From positions 144,182,535 to 144,246,534 of the forward strand of contig NC_133772.1 of the NCBI RefSeq assembly GCF_003597395.2: a DNA stretch of 64,000 nt. The letters are read 5' to 3'. The DNA is from Chelonoidis abingdonii. Its lineage: Eukaryota > Chordata > Testudines > Testudinidae. The position numbers and the translations under genes are program-made. This document shows positions 54,716 through 64,000 of the stretch, in pieces; within the stretch, counting starts at the first letter, position 1; each line of letters begins with the position of its first letter. The notes under the pieces were generated by a model. That model did not search any database. It was given only the letters and a program-made list of their open reading frames with translations, and was not told where the DNA came from.

Positions 54716-55612
54716 TTTGTGGTACGCAGTGGGAAGCACCAGGCTCTGGCTCATCTGATCAGGCATGAATAGAAGCTATGGGTGGGCTTCTGCGCTGCTC
54801 AGAAGTAAATCTTAAGCCCCTCAAATACCCGCTCACTATCAGGATCACAAGGCAGAAGAGGGGCAGCGGGTGGAGGTATCCAAGCACCATCAGCAGCATG
54901 CACAGGCCGTGCACTCTTCCGTCTGCACTACTGCAAACAGGCAAGACTCACTTTCATAGCTGCCCAGCGTCATCATCTCGTGTTCCCTGGGGCCTGCCCA
55001 GGAATTCTGCACTCACGCAGTCCATGCAGCACCTGGCACCCAGGCTGCACAGGATGCACACCACCTGTACTTAAAAGACAGCTTCTGAAATACTGTGTCA
55101 GGAAGCTTGGTTCACTGCACGAATTGTAGCACTTGAACTCTGTCTGCCTGCACTGCAGGAGAGGAAATGCAAATAGGGATGACGTCTCAGTAAGTTCAGA
55201 GCCTGGCAAGTGAAGAGGTGTTATTCCGTAGAGCTTCTGTCACACTGTTATGGGGCCATCACCAAACCCACGTAGAACTCAGTGCTACTGATGCTCTAAC
55301 AGCCTGAATTATTGCACTCATTTCAGGCTCTGTGAACCATACTTAATCCACTTAAAGCCTCCAGGTTTGTAAGAGTTTAGGGCTCCCAGGACTGTCCAAG
55401 GACAGTTGCGTGTTCTAATTTACAAAGTTAATGGATCCTTCCTCTGCTTTAAGGAGGGGAAGAAAACAGGCTCTTGGATTTTCCTGCAAGCCTGGATGTT
55501 CCGTGAGTTAAGGGCCCAGACCCTCAGGTGGTGTAAACCCCAGCTAATGGTTTGGCCCAAGGCTTCTACTATAAAGATTGCTTGGGCATCTTGCATATCC
55601 CGCATTCTATAA
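54716..55612. other. No recognisable feature
   Basis: Small frames on both strands without domains. Nothing else seen. Confidence 0.4.
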
Positions 55613-55615
55613 GGT

Positions 55616-56200
55616 TGTGATGGGGCAGAGAAAACCGCACCCCGGTTATGAGGGGTTAAGGAGGGTGACAGGCTCCTTTCTGCCTATGAAGGGGCTAAGG
55701 AAAGCCTGTGGACCCATTTGGCCCTGCCCCAATACGCCTTCAGCCAAAGCCAGGCACAGATAAAAGGAGAGGGCCTTGCCCAACTCAGGGGTAACCAGGC
55801 AGCAGGGCAGAGCTCTGGTTCTCTGGCGGGGTTGGAGAGGGAGAAGAGAAGCCTTCCTGCAGCCCGGAAAGCTTAAGTCCCAGCCTGATGACCCCCTCAC
55901 CCCCGGAAGGGCTGATCAGACCCTGGGAAGGGACTTGGTGGAAGCACAGACTGTTTTGGAAATGAGCCATGTAGAGCCATGTTGAATGTTTGTGGGATAA
56001 GCTTTGTTTTGAGTTGCGTTTATTTTTGCTCCCGATCACCTTTGAACCTTAACTACCCTGAGAAGGGTAGGACTGAAAAGGCAAGAAGGCCCAAACTGCG
56101 CTGTGCTGGACCTCAGTGGGACAGACCCACCAGCAGCAGGGTGAGCTATTCCTGGAAGGGCTACAAGGGGCCCCACCTCTCCCAGCAACCTGGTTATCAG
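55616..56200 (+). repeat. LTR-like repeat
   Basis: Starts TGTGATGGGGCAGAG. It has AGATAAAAGGAGAGGGCC (TATA-like, 55758-55775), as expected for a promoter-bearing LTR, then a G-rich region. The right end and target duplication were not found. The start is shared in style with 48176. Confidence 0.5.
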
Positions 56201-58078
56201 GGTATCTATTAAATAGCAAAAGCAACTCAGTAAACACTGTCCATGTGCATGAGGCTGGAGTTCATTTTGTGGTGGCCCCCTTGACCCTTGGAATGTCCTG
56301 GTTTCTCAAGATTAACAATGCACCAGTATGAGCTTCTGCATTTAATTACACAACATGAGGGAATCACAAAAAGCAGAGATGGAAAAGACCTTTTAGGCTG
56401 TTCAGAACCCTGGGTTCCACTGAAGATAATGGCTCAAGACCTATTTCTACTCAATGTATGGTAAAGGGATATATTCTAATGGTGCAATCTTGTGAGGGGA
56501 ATGACGTTTACTGATGTCACAGATTTATCCTGGTACGATTCAAATATTTTTCGCAAACATGAGTTCAGTTACTGTTCAGCTGGACAAGATATTCTTGTTA
56601 CGAATTATCTTTCCTTATTTCACAGCACCTTTGGCTCACCAAAGATTTCACTCTTTATGCTCAGGACCAAATAAATCTTTTGTGTAACATTAGGAATGTC
56701 GGTAAAATTGCAGTAGAGTGGACGTTGGCCCATCTTGTCTTTTAGGTCGTCCTGCTCCTGTCCTACCTAATCTAGCAATCGCTGGAAGTATTTCTCAGTT
56801 AGCTGCACTCTCTTCTCATTCTCTTTGTCTGCTCATTGCATTAGTCACTTTTGTTCTATAACATGAACTTCCAGTTCAATTTCATTCTCATGCAGATGAT
56901 ATGCAACTTCATTTCTCAGCTTGCCCTCTGGAGCTCCCTCTGCACTCCCACTGTTTTACTACCATTAGTAATTGAATGTCTCTAAATTTTCTAAAACTCT
57001 TCTCTGTTGTAGTGTAAAACTGAAGTGACCCCACAGGATTCAGCTGGAATTTTTTTTTCAAATGTAACTTGCACAGTTTCAGAACTAGGAACTTTGTCTG
57101 TAGCGTAAAAAATATGCAGTTCTGGCTGCCTTTATGACCTGGGATTGAATTATAATGATCATGGCAAGTGAGCTTTGCCAGATTACCTATTATTGTCCTT
57201 GTAAGAACTTGGCTGAGCTGGAATTTTTGAATTCATCCCACATTTGTCGGTCATTTGGAGATTTCTGATCTTCTGTCATTACTTTAGTTTTTTCCGGTAT
57301 CAGGTGGTTATGAATTATGCAGGTCAATATGAATTATGAATTGCAAGGTCACTTGGCTAATTAAAAATGACACACATCACACAAGAACATGGAATTTTCA
57401 ATATCTGACCCAAGCATCTAGTCCAGAATCCTGGGTGCTAGCAGCTATGCTGTACCCTTCTCAGAAAGTGAATCCTGACAATGCACCTATGCAGTTGTGG
57501 AAGATAAGAGAGGAAAAAGTTGCTGTCTGTCTGAAACTACCGATCAGCTTACAGGAAGATTATTCCAAATAGGCATAAAACACAATACATGTAAAACACT
57601 GATAAAATCCTCCATAATTATAGTAACAAGAGTCTTGGTAGCCTAGCTAGCATCTGATCCAACTGTTATCTGTGAGCAGATACACAACTTGTATCCAGGA
57701 AGCTGATGACTAATGTAAGATCTAAAATTAGGCATCAGGTTGTTCTAATGTCAATCTCTTCATCAGCTCCTTATTGGACAACTCCTTTAAATGATTAGCA
57801 TAAACAGGTGGGATTTCAAATTTCCCTTTCCTGCAGATGGTCCTAGTTGTTAGGAACCATTTTTTTTATTGTTGTCTGGAAGACTCAGGACCAAATATAG
57901 TCCATGATGTAAGCATCCTTTGGCTTCTGTGGAGCTGGAACTTACTTCATTCAGCTGTCTCAGCACAGACTGTTGAAAAGATGTGAATTAGTTCTCAAAA
58001 CTTAGCCTATGCTATTCCAGGAACTCCTTAGTCTGGCATGAAAGCAAAAATGTGTGGAACAGGGTGATGTGTTTGTTC
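56201..58078. other. Gene-free; small CR1-like remnant
   Basis: 56360-56420 (AATCACAAAAAGCAGAGATG, GAAAAGACCTTTTAGGC) resembles an old antisense CR1/L3 tail. The rest is AT-rich with no recognised feature. Confidence 0.45.
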
Positions 58079-58079
58079 T

Positions 58080-58583
58080 GACATCTTGAGCATTTGGTGA
58101 AGGGGGATATGATAGTGGTCTATAAAATCATGAATGGTGTGGAGAAAGTGAATAAAGAATGTTATTTACCTTTTCCCACAAACCAGGGGTCACCCAATGT
58201 AATTAATAGGAAGCAGATTTAAAACAATCTAAGGAAATACTAATTCACACAACGCACAGTCAACCTGTGGAATTTGTTGCCAGGGGTGGTTGTGAAGGCC
58301 AAAAGTATAACTGTATTCCAAAAAGAACTGGATAAGTTCCTGGAGAATAACTACATAAATGGCTATTAGCCAGGATGGTCAGGGATGCAATTCCATGCTC
58401 TCAGTGCTCTTACATCTCCAATTGCCAGAAGGTGAGAATGGATGACAAGGGATGGCTCACTTGATAAACTGTCCTGTTCTGTTCATTCCCTTTGAAACAT
58501 CTGGGAGCAGCCAGTGACAGAAGACAGAATATTGAGCCAGATGGACTCCTGGTCTGACCCAATATGGTCATTGTTATGTTCTT
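58080..58583 (+). mobile_element. CR1-related LINE 3' end, second tail type
   Basis: GGATATGATAGTGGTCTATA, AAATCATGAATGGTGTGG, CCAGGGGTCACCCAATG, then CTGTGGAATTTGTTGCCAG and a 3' UTR ending GGTCTGACCCAATATGG, TTATGTTCTTCTG. Same family as 52081-52535, opposite orientation. Confidence 0.85.
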
Positions 58584-59335
58584 CTGCAACAATTCATATG
58601 GTTGGTCCAGCAACTGGCTTTTGATAGCTGTTATAGCATGTTCGGTTTTGTTTAGGAACACTGGAAAAATTCACACAATGGAAGTGAATTTTATGCCTGT
58701 CTATTTTCTTGCTGCACAGTGTGTTTTGAATTAAGGTGGGCAAGACTAAGGCTGAATTACATTTGAAAAAAAGAAAGACGTCTGGGTGGAATCACTTAAT
58801 GAGAGCTTCAGTAAAGCAAGGAAACATTCAGAATGGTTGTACAGCCAGCCCAGGGCTGCTTTCCACATCAAACTGTTAAGCAATGAACAGTAAGGCAAAT
58901 TTTAATTTAGTAATGAACAGAAGTTATCAATAACCCAGTGGTTTTACACCATCTAGGTACCAGTGATAACAATATAATTAGATTTGAAACCAAAAGATGG
59001 AGATGAAAAAATGCAATTAGTAAGATAAAAAAAGTAAATGGCAGAAAGGGCAGTTTGCTGGATTAAAGGAAATATGAAAGGTTAATTGGGGGCAAGAATT
59101 GAAGGAAAACTATTAGCAAGTATCTGGAAATGTTCAAAACAGTGTTGGGAAACTAACACGATAAAACTGGAGTCATGCACCTAGAAATGATAAGGAAATT
59201 ATGTACAGACACCCTCTGTCCTCACTCACGCACTGGCCAAGCAGGCAACGTCTGGCAGGAACATTTTAAAGGGATAGTGAAAGGCAGAGGGCACCGTGTC
59301 CAGTCCTTGTGTCACATTCAAACAGGCACACATAG
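58584..59335. other. No recognisable feature
   Basis: AT-rich, no gene seen. Confidence 0.4.
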
Positions 59336-59878
59336 AGGGCCAGATTAGGGATATAAGTAGCATTTTAAAAAATAACCATTTAAACAATTAAAATGCTATC
59401 GGTTTAACTGTTAAGCTTACCTGCTAAGTTCACAATGTAGGCGGGGAACTAGGAGTGTGGAGGTGCTGCAGCACCCCTAAGTTTTATGTGGGGCTCTGCT
59501 GCCACCCTGCGCCTGGAATCCCGACTGCCACCCTGGGCCTGGGATCCCAGCTGTTGGCCCCGCCCCCAGGATCCTGGCTGCCGCCCATACCCATCATCCT
59601 GGCTCCTGCCCTGGGCCCAGGGCTCTCCTGCCGTCCCATGCTCAGGATCCCGGCTACTGGCCCTGTGCCCAACATCCCGGTTGCTGTCCCATGCCCAGGA
59701 TCTCAGCTGGTGTCCCCACACCCAAGATCTTAACTGCTGGCCCGACGCCCGGGATCTCAGCTGCCATCCTGCACTGGGACCCGAGCACGAGCCGGCAATG
59801 GAATTTAATCGCTAACTGAATACATTATCGATAAGACTGAAGTTATCGGTTAACTGGTTAACATTGTACACCCTTGGC
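59336..59878. mobile_element. Inverted-end element with GC-rich minisatellite core
   Basis: AT-rich flanks on both sides share a theme: left GCTATCGGTTTAACTGTTAA (59395-59414), right AGTTATCGGTTAACTGGTTA (59842-59861), with further TTAACCGATAA-like sequence. A GC-rich tandem repeat fills the middle. Similar TTAACCGGTTAA-bearing repeats occur in turtle DNA. Class not known; exact ends are not resolved. Confidence 0.5.
59495..59775. repeat. Minisatellite, about 33-bp unit
   Basis: Eight to nine diverged units of about 33 bp, each with a GCCTGGGATCCCAGCTG-like core: GCGCCTGGAATCCCGACTGC, GGGCCTGGGATCCCAGCTGT, CCCCCAGGATCCTGGCTGC, TGCTCAGGATCCCGGCTAC, TGCCCAGGATCTCAGCTGG, CGCCCGGGATCTCAGCTGC. 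The unit is close to 3n, so long frames stay open on both strands (59455-59733 plus, 59449-59721 minus). These are repeat artefacts, not genes. Confidence 0.85.
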
Positions 59879-60498
59879 CAGATCCTCAGTGTGTGCCAGT
59901 CATCACAGGCCCCTTGCCTCTGGTGCAGTGATTAAGATTAAGAAGCACAATTGGGCCACATCCTTTAGACCTTTCCCTGGAATGCCTCTCAATGCCTTCT
60001 ATGCGAGAAGGGCTGCAGGTGGGGAGATAGGACCATTCAGAGCTCACTGCTGATAAGACGAGATACAGCCCTTCCTGCCTCCCAGTAGCTACAAACCCCT
60101 CCCTCAGTAGCCCAGGCAAAACCCCCCAAATTAGCCAGTTGCCTAGCTGTAGTTCCCAAAGGGTGAACTTTTCTCTAATAAGCTATTTTGCGAAGTGTTT
60201 GTGTAAATGTAGTAATAGAGACATAGCAATGAAGGGCAGGAAGAAACTTTGAGAGGCAAGACCAAATATACCTAGAGCACCCCTACCAGGTGTTTCTCTA
60301 GTAGCTAGTTCTCAGAGATGATCCGTGCCTGCTGATAGTGAGGTGGGGGGGGGCAGAGTGAGGGCCGCTGGCTTCAGCCATGTTACTGAGCATGCTCGGT
60401 CCCAGTCCACGTAAACATGCTCAGTACAAACCAAAGTAGCAAATCTGAAGGGGGGGTGTTACCCTGCATGCCCCACCCCCTGCACGTGTCCTGCCCAT
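59879..60498. other. No recognisable feature
   Basis: Contains a short G run (60343-60353). No gene. Confidence 0.4.
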
Positions 60499-61621
60499 TA
60501 AGGGTACGTCTACACTGCACGATTATTTCGAATTAGCTTAAACCGATATTACAAAACAGATCTAATAAAATCGGTTTAGCGCGTCCACAGTGGGATCCCG
60601 AAATCGATTGTTTGCGTCCATGGTCCAAAGCTACNNNNNNNNNNNNNNNNNNNNNNNNNNNNNNNNNNNNNNNNNNNNNNNNNNNNNNNNNNNNNNNNNN
60701 NNNNNNNNNNNNNNNNNNNNNNNNNNNNNNNNNNNNNNNNNNNNNNNNNNNNNNNNNNNNNNNNNNNNNNNNNNNNNNNNNNNNNNNNNNNNNNNNNNNN
60801 NNNNNNNNNNNNNNNNNNNNNNNNNNNNNNNNNNNNNNNNNNNNNNNNNNNNNNNNNNNNNNNNNNNNNNNNNNNNNNNNNNNNNNNNNNNNNNNNNNNN
60901 NNNNNNNNNNNNNNNNNNNNNNNNNNNNNNNNNNNNNNNNNNNNNNNNNNNNNNNNNNNNNNNNNNNNNNNNNNNNNNNNNNNNNNNNNNNNNNNNNNNN
61001 NNNNNNNNNNNNNNNNNNNNNNNNNNNNNNNNNNNNNNNNNNNNNNNNNNNNNNNNNNNNNNNNNNNNNNNNNNNNNNNNNNNNNNNNNNNNNNNNNNNN
61101 NNNNNNNNNNNNNNNNNNNNNNNNNNNNNNNNNNNNNNNNNNNNNNNNNNNNNNNNNNNNNNNNNNNNNNNNNNNNNNNNNNNNNNNNNNNNNNNNNNNN
61201 NNNNNNNNNNNNNNNNNNNNNNNNNNNNNNNNNNNNNNNNNNNNNNNNNNNNNNNNNNNNNNNNNNNNNNNNNNNNNNNNNNNNNNNNNNNNNNNNNNNN
61301 NNNNNNNNNNNNNNNNNNNNNNNNNNNNNNNNNNNNNNNNNNNNNNNNNNNNNNNNNNNNNNNNNNNNNNNNNNNNNNNNNNNNNNNNNNNNNNNNNNNN
61401 NNNNNNNNNNNNNNNNNNNNNNNNNNNNNNNNNNNNNNNNNNNNNNNNNNNNNNNNNNNNNNNNNNNNNNNNNNNNNNNNNNNNNNNNNNNNNNNNNNNN
61501 NNNNNNNTTAAGGAGCCGTTTAACTCGATATTAATGACGACGTCATGTGAACGGATACAGCGTTAAATCGGTATATCGGCCATTAAACCGATTTAAAGTC
61601 GCAGTGTAGACCTGGCCTTAG
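60499..61621. mobile_element. PIF/Harbinger-like TIR element with assembly gap
   Basis: The left end AGGGTACGTCTACACTGC follows TTA. The right end, reverse complemented, is GGCCAGGTCTACACTGC and is followed by TTA (61618-61620), so a TTA target duplication is possible, as made by PIF/Harbinger. Sub-terminal ATCGGTTTA motifs also face each other (60570-60579; TAAACCGAT near 61584-61592). The centre is unsequenced, so I cannot say whether a transposase is present. No coding is visible at the sequenced edges. Confidence 0.62.
60635..61507. other. Assembly gap (873 N)
   Basis: A run of undetermined bases. The long open frames reported across it would be artefacts. Confidence 0.99.
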
Positions 61622-61799
61622 ACGCTCCATTGACAAAGGCTTCCAAACGAGACTGTGGAACCTATCTGGTGCTTTACTATCCATAGAGGTGGGCAATTTC
61701 CCCCTAATATCTAAGCTAAAAGATCCCTGAGTGCAGATTAAGTTGCTTCATGCCCAACACTTCCACTGAGGATAGAACAATTGATCACTACCCTGTTTC
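61622..61799. other. No recognisable feature
   Basis: Nothing identifiable. Confidence 0.4.
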
Positions 61800-61803
61800 T
61801 AAC

Positions 61804-62615
61804 AGTGTGTATTGGGGCACCTGCCCCCCACTGGCCTGAAAGGAGTTAAAGCAACCCTAGGGAGGCTGAGCAACAGTCAGGCAATTGGAAAAGACCCCAG
61901 GGGTCCTGTGCAGGAGACAGCCTATAGGAGAGGACTGCAAGGAGCAGCCAATCAGAGTCGGAGAGGCCCACATAAGAAGAGCCGCAGGGCAGAGGAGGTC
62001 AGTCACTCCCAGGAGCTCAGGGAGGGAGGAGGACTGGCTGCCTTGCAGGCAGAGGGCAGCTAGCACCTTGGACAGAGCAGTGCTGGGCAGGATCAGGGGA
62101 GCGAGAGGGAGCTCCTGGCTAACTGCGGACATACTGGGGCCCTGAGACAAGGGCAGAGAAATTGCTGGGGCTGCGGGAAAGTGGCCCAGAGAATAGACTG
62201 TGGAGTTGGAGGGGAAGCAGCACGTGGCTGCCACCCACTGGCTCCCTGGGTCAGGACCTAGAGTAGTGGGTGGGCCTGGGTCCCCTCCTACTCCCACTTG
62301 CCACCAAGGAAGTGGACTATGTTCAACCCCCTACCAGGGGAACCAGCGGGTGATACAGCAGGAGGGCTGTGTCCTGAAGAGGACACGGTGTTCTTTGGGA
62401 CAGTGGCTGTTTTTAATGAGACTGCATATTTTTGTGAGCAGCTCAGCCACCTGGCTGGCTGACCCAAGGCTGAGGACCCTAGAAACCCCTGGCTTCCGCA
62501 GCTCTGAGGCAATCTGTCTGGATGGCTTCCCAAGGGTCCTGGACCCTAGCAGCATTCTGCATGCCAAATAGCTACCCTGCAGCCACAGACCCTGGGCTCT
62601 CCAGCATCCTGCCAG
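61804..62615 (+). repeat. LTR-like repeat
   Basis: Starts near TGTGTATTGGGGCACC. It has AGCCAATCAGAGTCGG and GGCCCACATAAGAAGAG (possible TATA), then a G-rich region, CCTGGGTCAGGACCTAGAGT and GAGGACACGGTGTTCTTTGG. It resembles an ERV/LTR repeat common in turtles and shares blocks with 48176-48765. Target duplication was not resolved. The open frames here reflect GC content. Confidence 0.5.
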
Positions 62616-62841
62616 GTAGGTTGCCAAGAAGGTAGTCAAGTGAGCTGGCCAGTCTTTGCAGAACATTTAGATTTTGACCAATTGGTCAATTCCAATGAAA
62701 ATGTTTCATCATCAGCTCTTCCAAGCAGCTCTACTAACCTTCTCTCCATCCAAATCTCCCTTTTTAAAGTGTGTCCCTGCATCCCTTCATGGTACCCTAC
62801 CTACTTCTAGCATGTTGAACCTCATGTTCAATGCTGCTTCA

Positions 62842-63640
62842 TAGAATCATAGAATATTAGGGTTGGAAGGGACCTCAGGAGGTTGTCTAATCCAATCCCC
62901 TGCTCAAAGCAGGACCAATCCCCAACTAAATCATCCCAGCCAGGGCTTTGTCTAGCCTGACCTTAAAAACTTCTAAGGAAAGAGATTCCACCACCTCCCT
63001 AGGTAACCCATTCCAGTGCTTCACCATCCTCCTAGTGAAAACGTTTTTCCTAATATCCAACCTAGACCTCCCCCATTGCAACTTGAGACCATTGCTCCTT
63101 GTTCTGTCATCAGGTACCACTGAGAACAGTCTAGATCCATTCTCTTTGGAACTCTCTTTCTGGTAGTTGAAAGCAGCTATCAAATCCCTCCCCTCATTCT
63201 TCTCTTCTGCAGACTAAACAATCCCAGTTCCCTCAGCCTCTCCTCATAGGTCATGTGCTTCAGCCCCCTAAACATTTTTGTTGCCCTCCGCTGGACTCTT
63301 TCCAATTTTTCCACATCCTTCTTGTAGTGTGGAGCCCAAAACTGGACAGTACTCCAGATGAGGACTCACCAATGCTGAATAGAGGGGAATGATCACATCC
63401 CTCGATCTTCTGGCAATGCCCCTACTTATACAGTCCAAAATGCCTTTAGCCTTCTTGGCAACAAGGGCACACTGTTGATTCATATCCAGCTTCTCATCCA
63501 CTGTAGGTACTTTTCTGCAGAAGTGCTCCCTAGCCACTTGGTCCCTAGTCTGTAGCAGTGCATGGGATTCTTCCATCCTAAGTGCAGGACTCTGCACTTG
63601 TCCTTGTTGAACCTCATCAGATTTCTCAGACTTCCTCAGA
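62842..63640 (-). mobile_element. CR1 LINE, 5'-truncated, antisense
   Basis: Tail TCATAGAATCATAGAATATT, GGTTGGAAGGGACCTCAGG, then the antisense ORF2 C terminus, ending near CTTGTCCTTGTTGAACCTC. The tail type is that of 22300, 24592 and 35294. It is quite intact. Confidence 0.92.
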
Positions 63641-63660
63641 GTGTGCGAAGATCCAGGTAC
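62926..63660 (-). pseudogene. CR1 ORF2 C-terminal pieces
   Basis: Minus strand, 5' to 3': [20 protein letters not shown] and [18 protein letters not shown] (63268-63663), a frame change, then [18 protein letters not shown] and [20 protein letters not shown] ending DKALAGMI (62926-63183). The same order is found in the copy at 22309-23072. Inactive. Confidence 0.87.
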
Positions 63661-64000
63661 CACTGGATCTTATGCTGCTGTTTTACTAGCATGATTCACC
63701 TAATGATGAATTTCACCTGAAAGAATCCCCTCCAGTTTAGTTTCTTCATCTTGTGATATTTATAAACCTTTGTTTGATTCTACAACCTGGGAAAATAATT
63801 CTGAGAATTACAAGCACAGAAGGGTCACCAATTGTTAAGTGCTCTCTAGATGAATTAAATATGATTTCCCTGATTCTTATCCTTCCCTGTGAAGTGAAAA
63901 AACTCTGGCAAGTCTCCAAGGGAATTGTTTATCATTTCTGGCTACATTATATAAGTGAGTAAATCTATTCTTTCAGGCTGTAGAAGTTAGGAGGATCTGG
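63641..64000. other. No recognisable feature
   Basis: AT-rich end of the window, no gene seen. Confidence 0.4.

Noticed and set aside
59449..59733. Two opposed proline/glycine-rich frames as genes
   Set aside because: They are translations of a tandem repeat with a unit length divisible by three.
60590..61534. Long open frames of about 300 codons
   Set aside because: They run across 873 undetermined bases; no coding information is present.
647..62615. Retroviral gag, pol or env genes next to the LTR-like repeats
   Set aside because: No frame near any LTR shows retroviral protein motifs; the best LTRs are solo.
1..64000. CRISPR arrays, operons or bacterial defence systems
   Set aside because: No regularly spaced identical repeats and no compact gene arrays; all signals are of a vertebrate nuclear genome.

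Overview
The window is vertebrate, almost certainly turtle (Testudines, probably Cryptodira), nuclear DNA with no host protein-coding gene that I can support. The lineage call rests on repeat content: a tRNA-like SINE of the turtle Cry family type (19027-19181) whose tail matches the CR1 LINE tail, many 5'-truncated CR1 LINEs, Penelope-like insertions, Tx1-type LINE fragments, solo LTRs and short inverted-repeat DNA transposons. Open reading frames are short and either lie in transposon remnants or look like chance frames.

Layout. 1-2.3 kb is a nested stack: an old repeat, a solo LTR (647-1335) and a 5'-truncated Tx1 LINE (1345-2233) landed at the LTR's 3' edge, with target-site duplications visible for both. 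3.4-10.4 kb holds CR1 and MIR-like SINE remnants, a DNA-transposon end and a fold-back element. 10.4-15.2 kb holds an LTR-like repeat, a 1.5 kb decayed CR1, a Penelope-like insertion with a 12-bp target duplication, and an antisense Tx1 copy. 15.3-27.8 kb holds a 590-bp inverted-repeat element, four CR1 copies, the Cry SINE and a hAT-like element sitting in CR1. 30-41.8 kb holds an LTR, a second Penelope-like copy, a clear CR1-inside-CR1 nest (34.2-37.2 kb), a 609-bp palindromic Tigger-like element and another CR1-in-CR1 nest. 42-64 kb holds a solo LTR with perfect 5-bp duplications (43176-44082), about 4 kb of apparently unique AT-rich DNA, three further LTR-like repeats, CR1 copies of two tail types, a 33-bp-period minisatellite, and a terminal-inverted-repeat element containing an 873-bp assembly gap.

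The parts do not form a pathway; they are a record of successive transposition, and the order of events can be read where one element splits another. The most interesting functional signal is a hammerhead-ribozyme-like motif in both Penelope-like insertions (minus strand, 13390-13428 and 31941-31981): both keep the invariant core letters. Hammerheads in Penelope-like elements are already known as a class, so these are candidate new instances rather than a new system. I saw no convincing undescribed system. All family names rest on pattern recognition without a database search.
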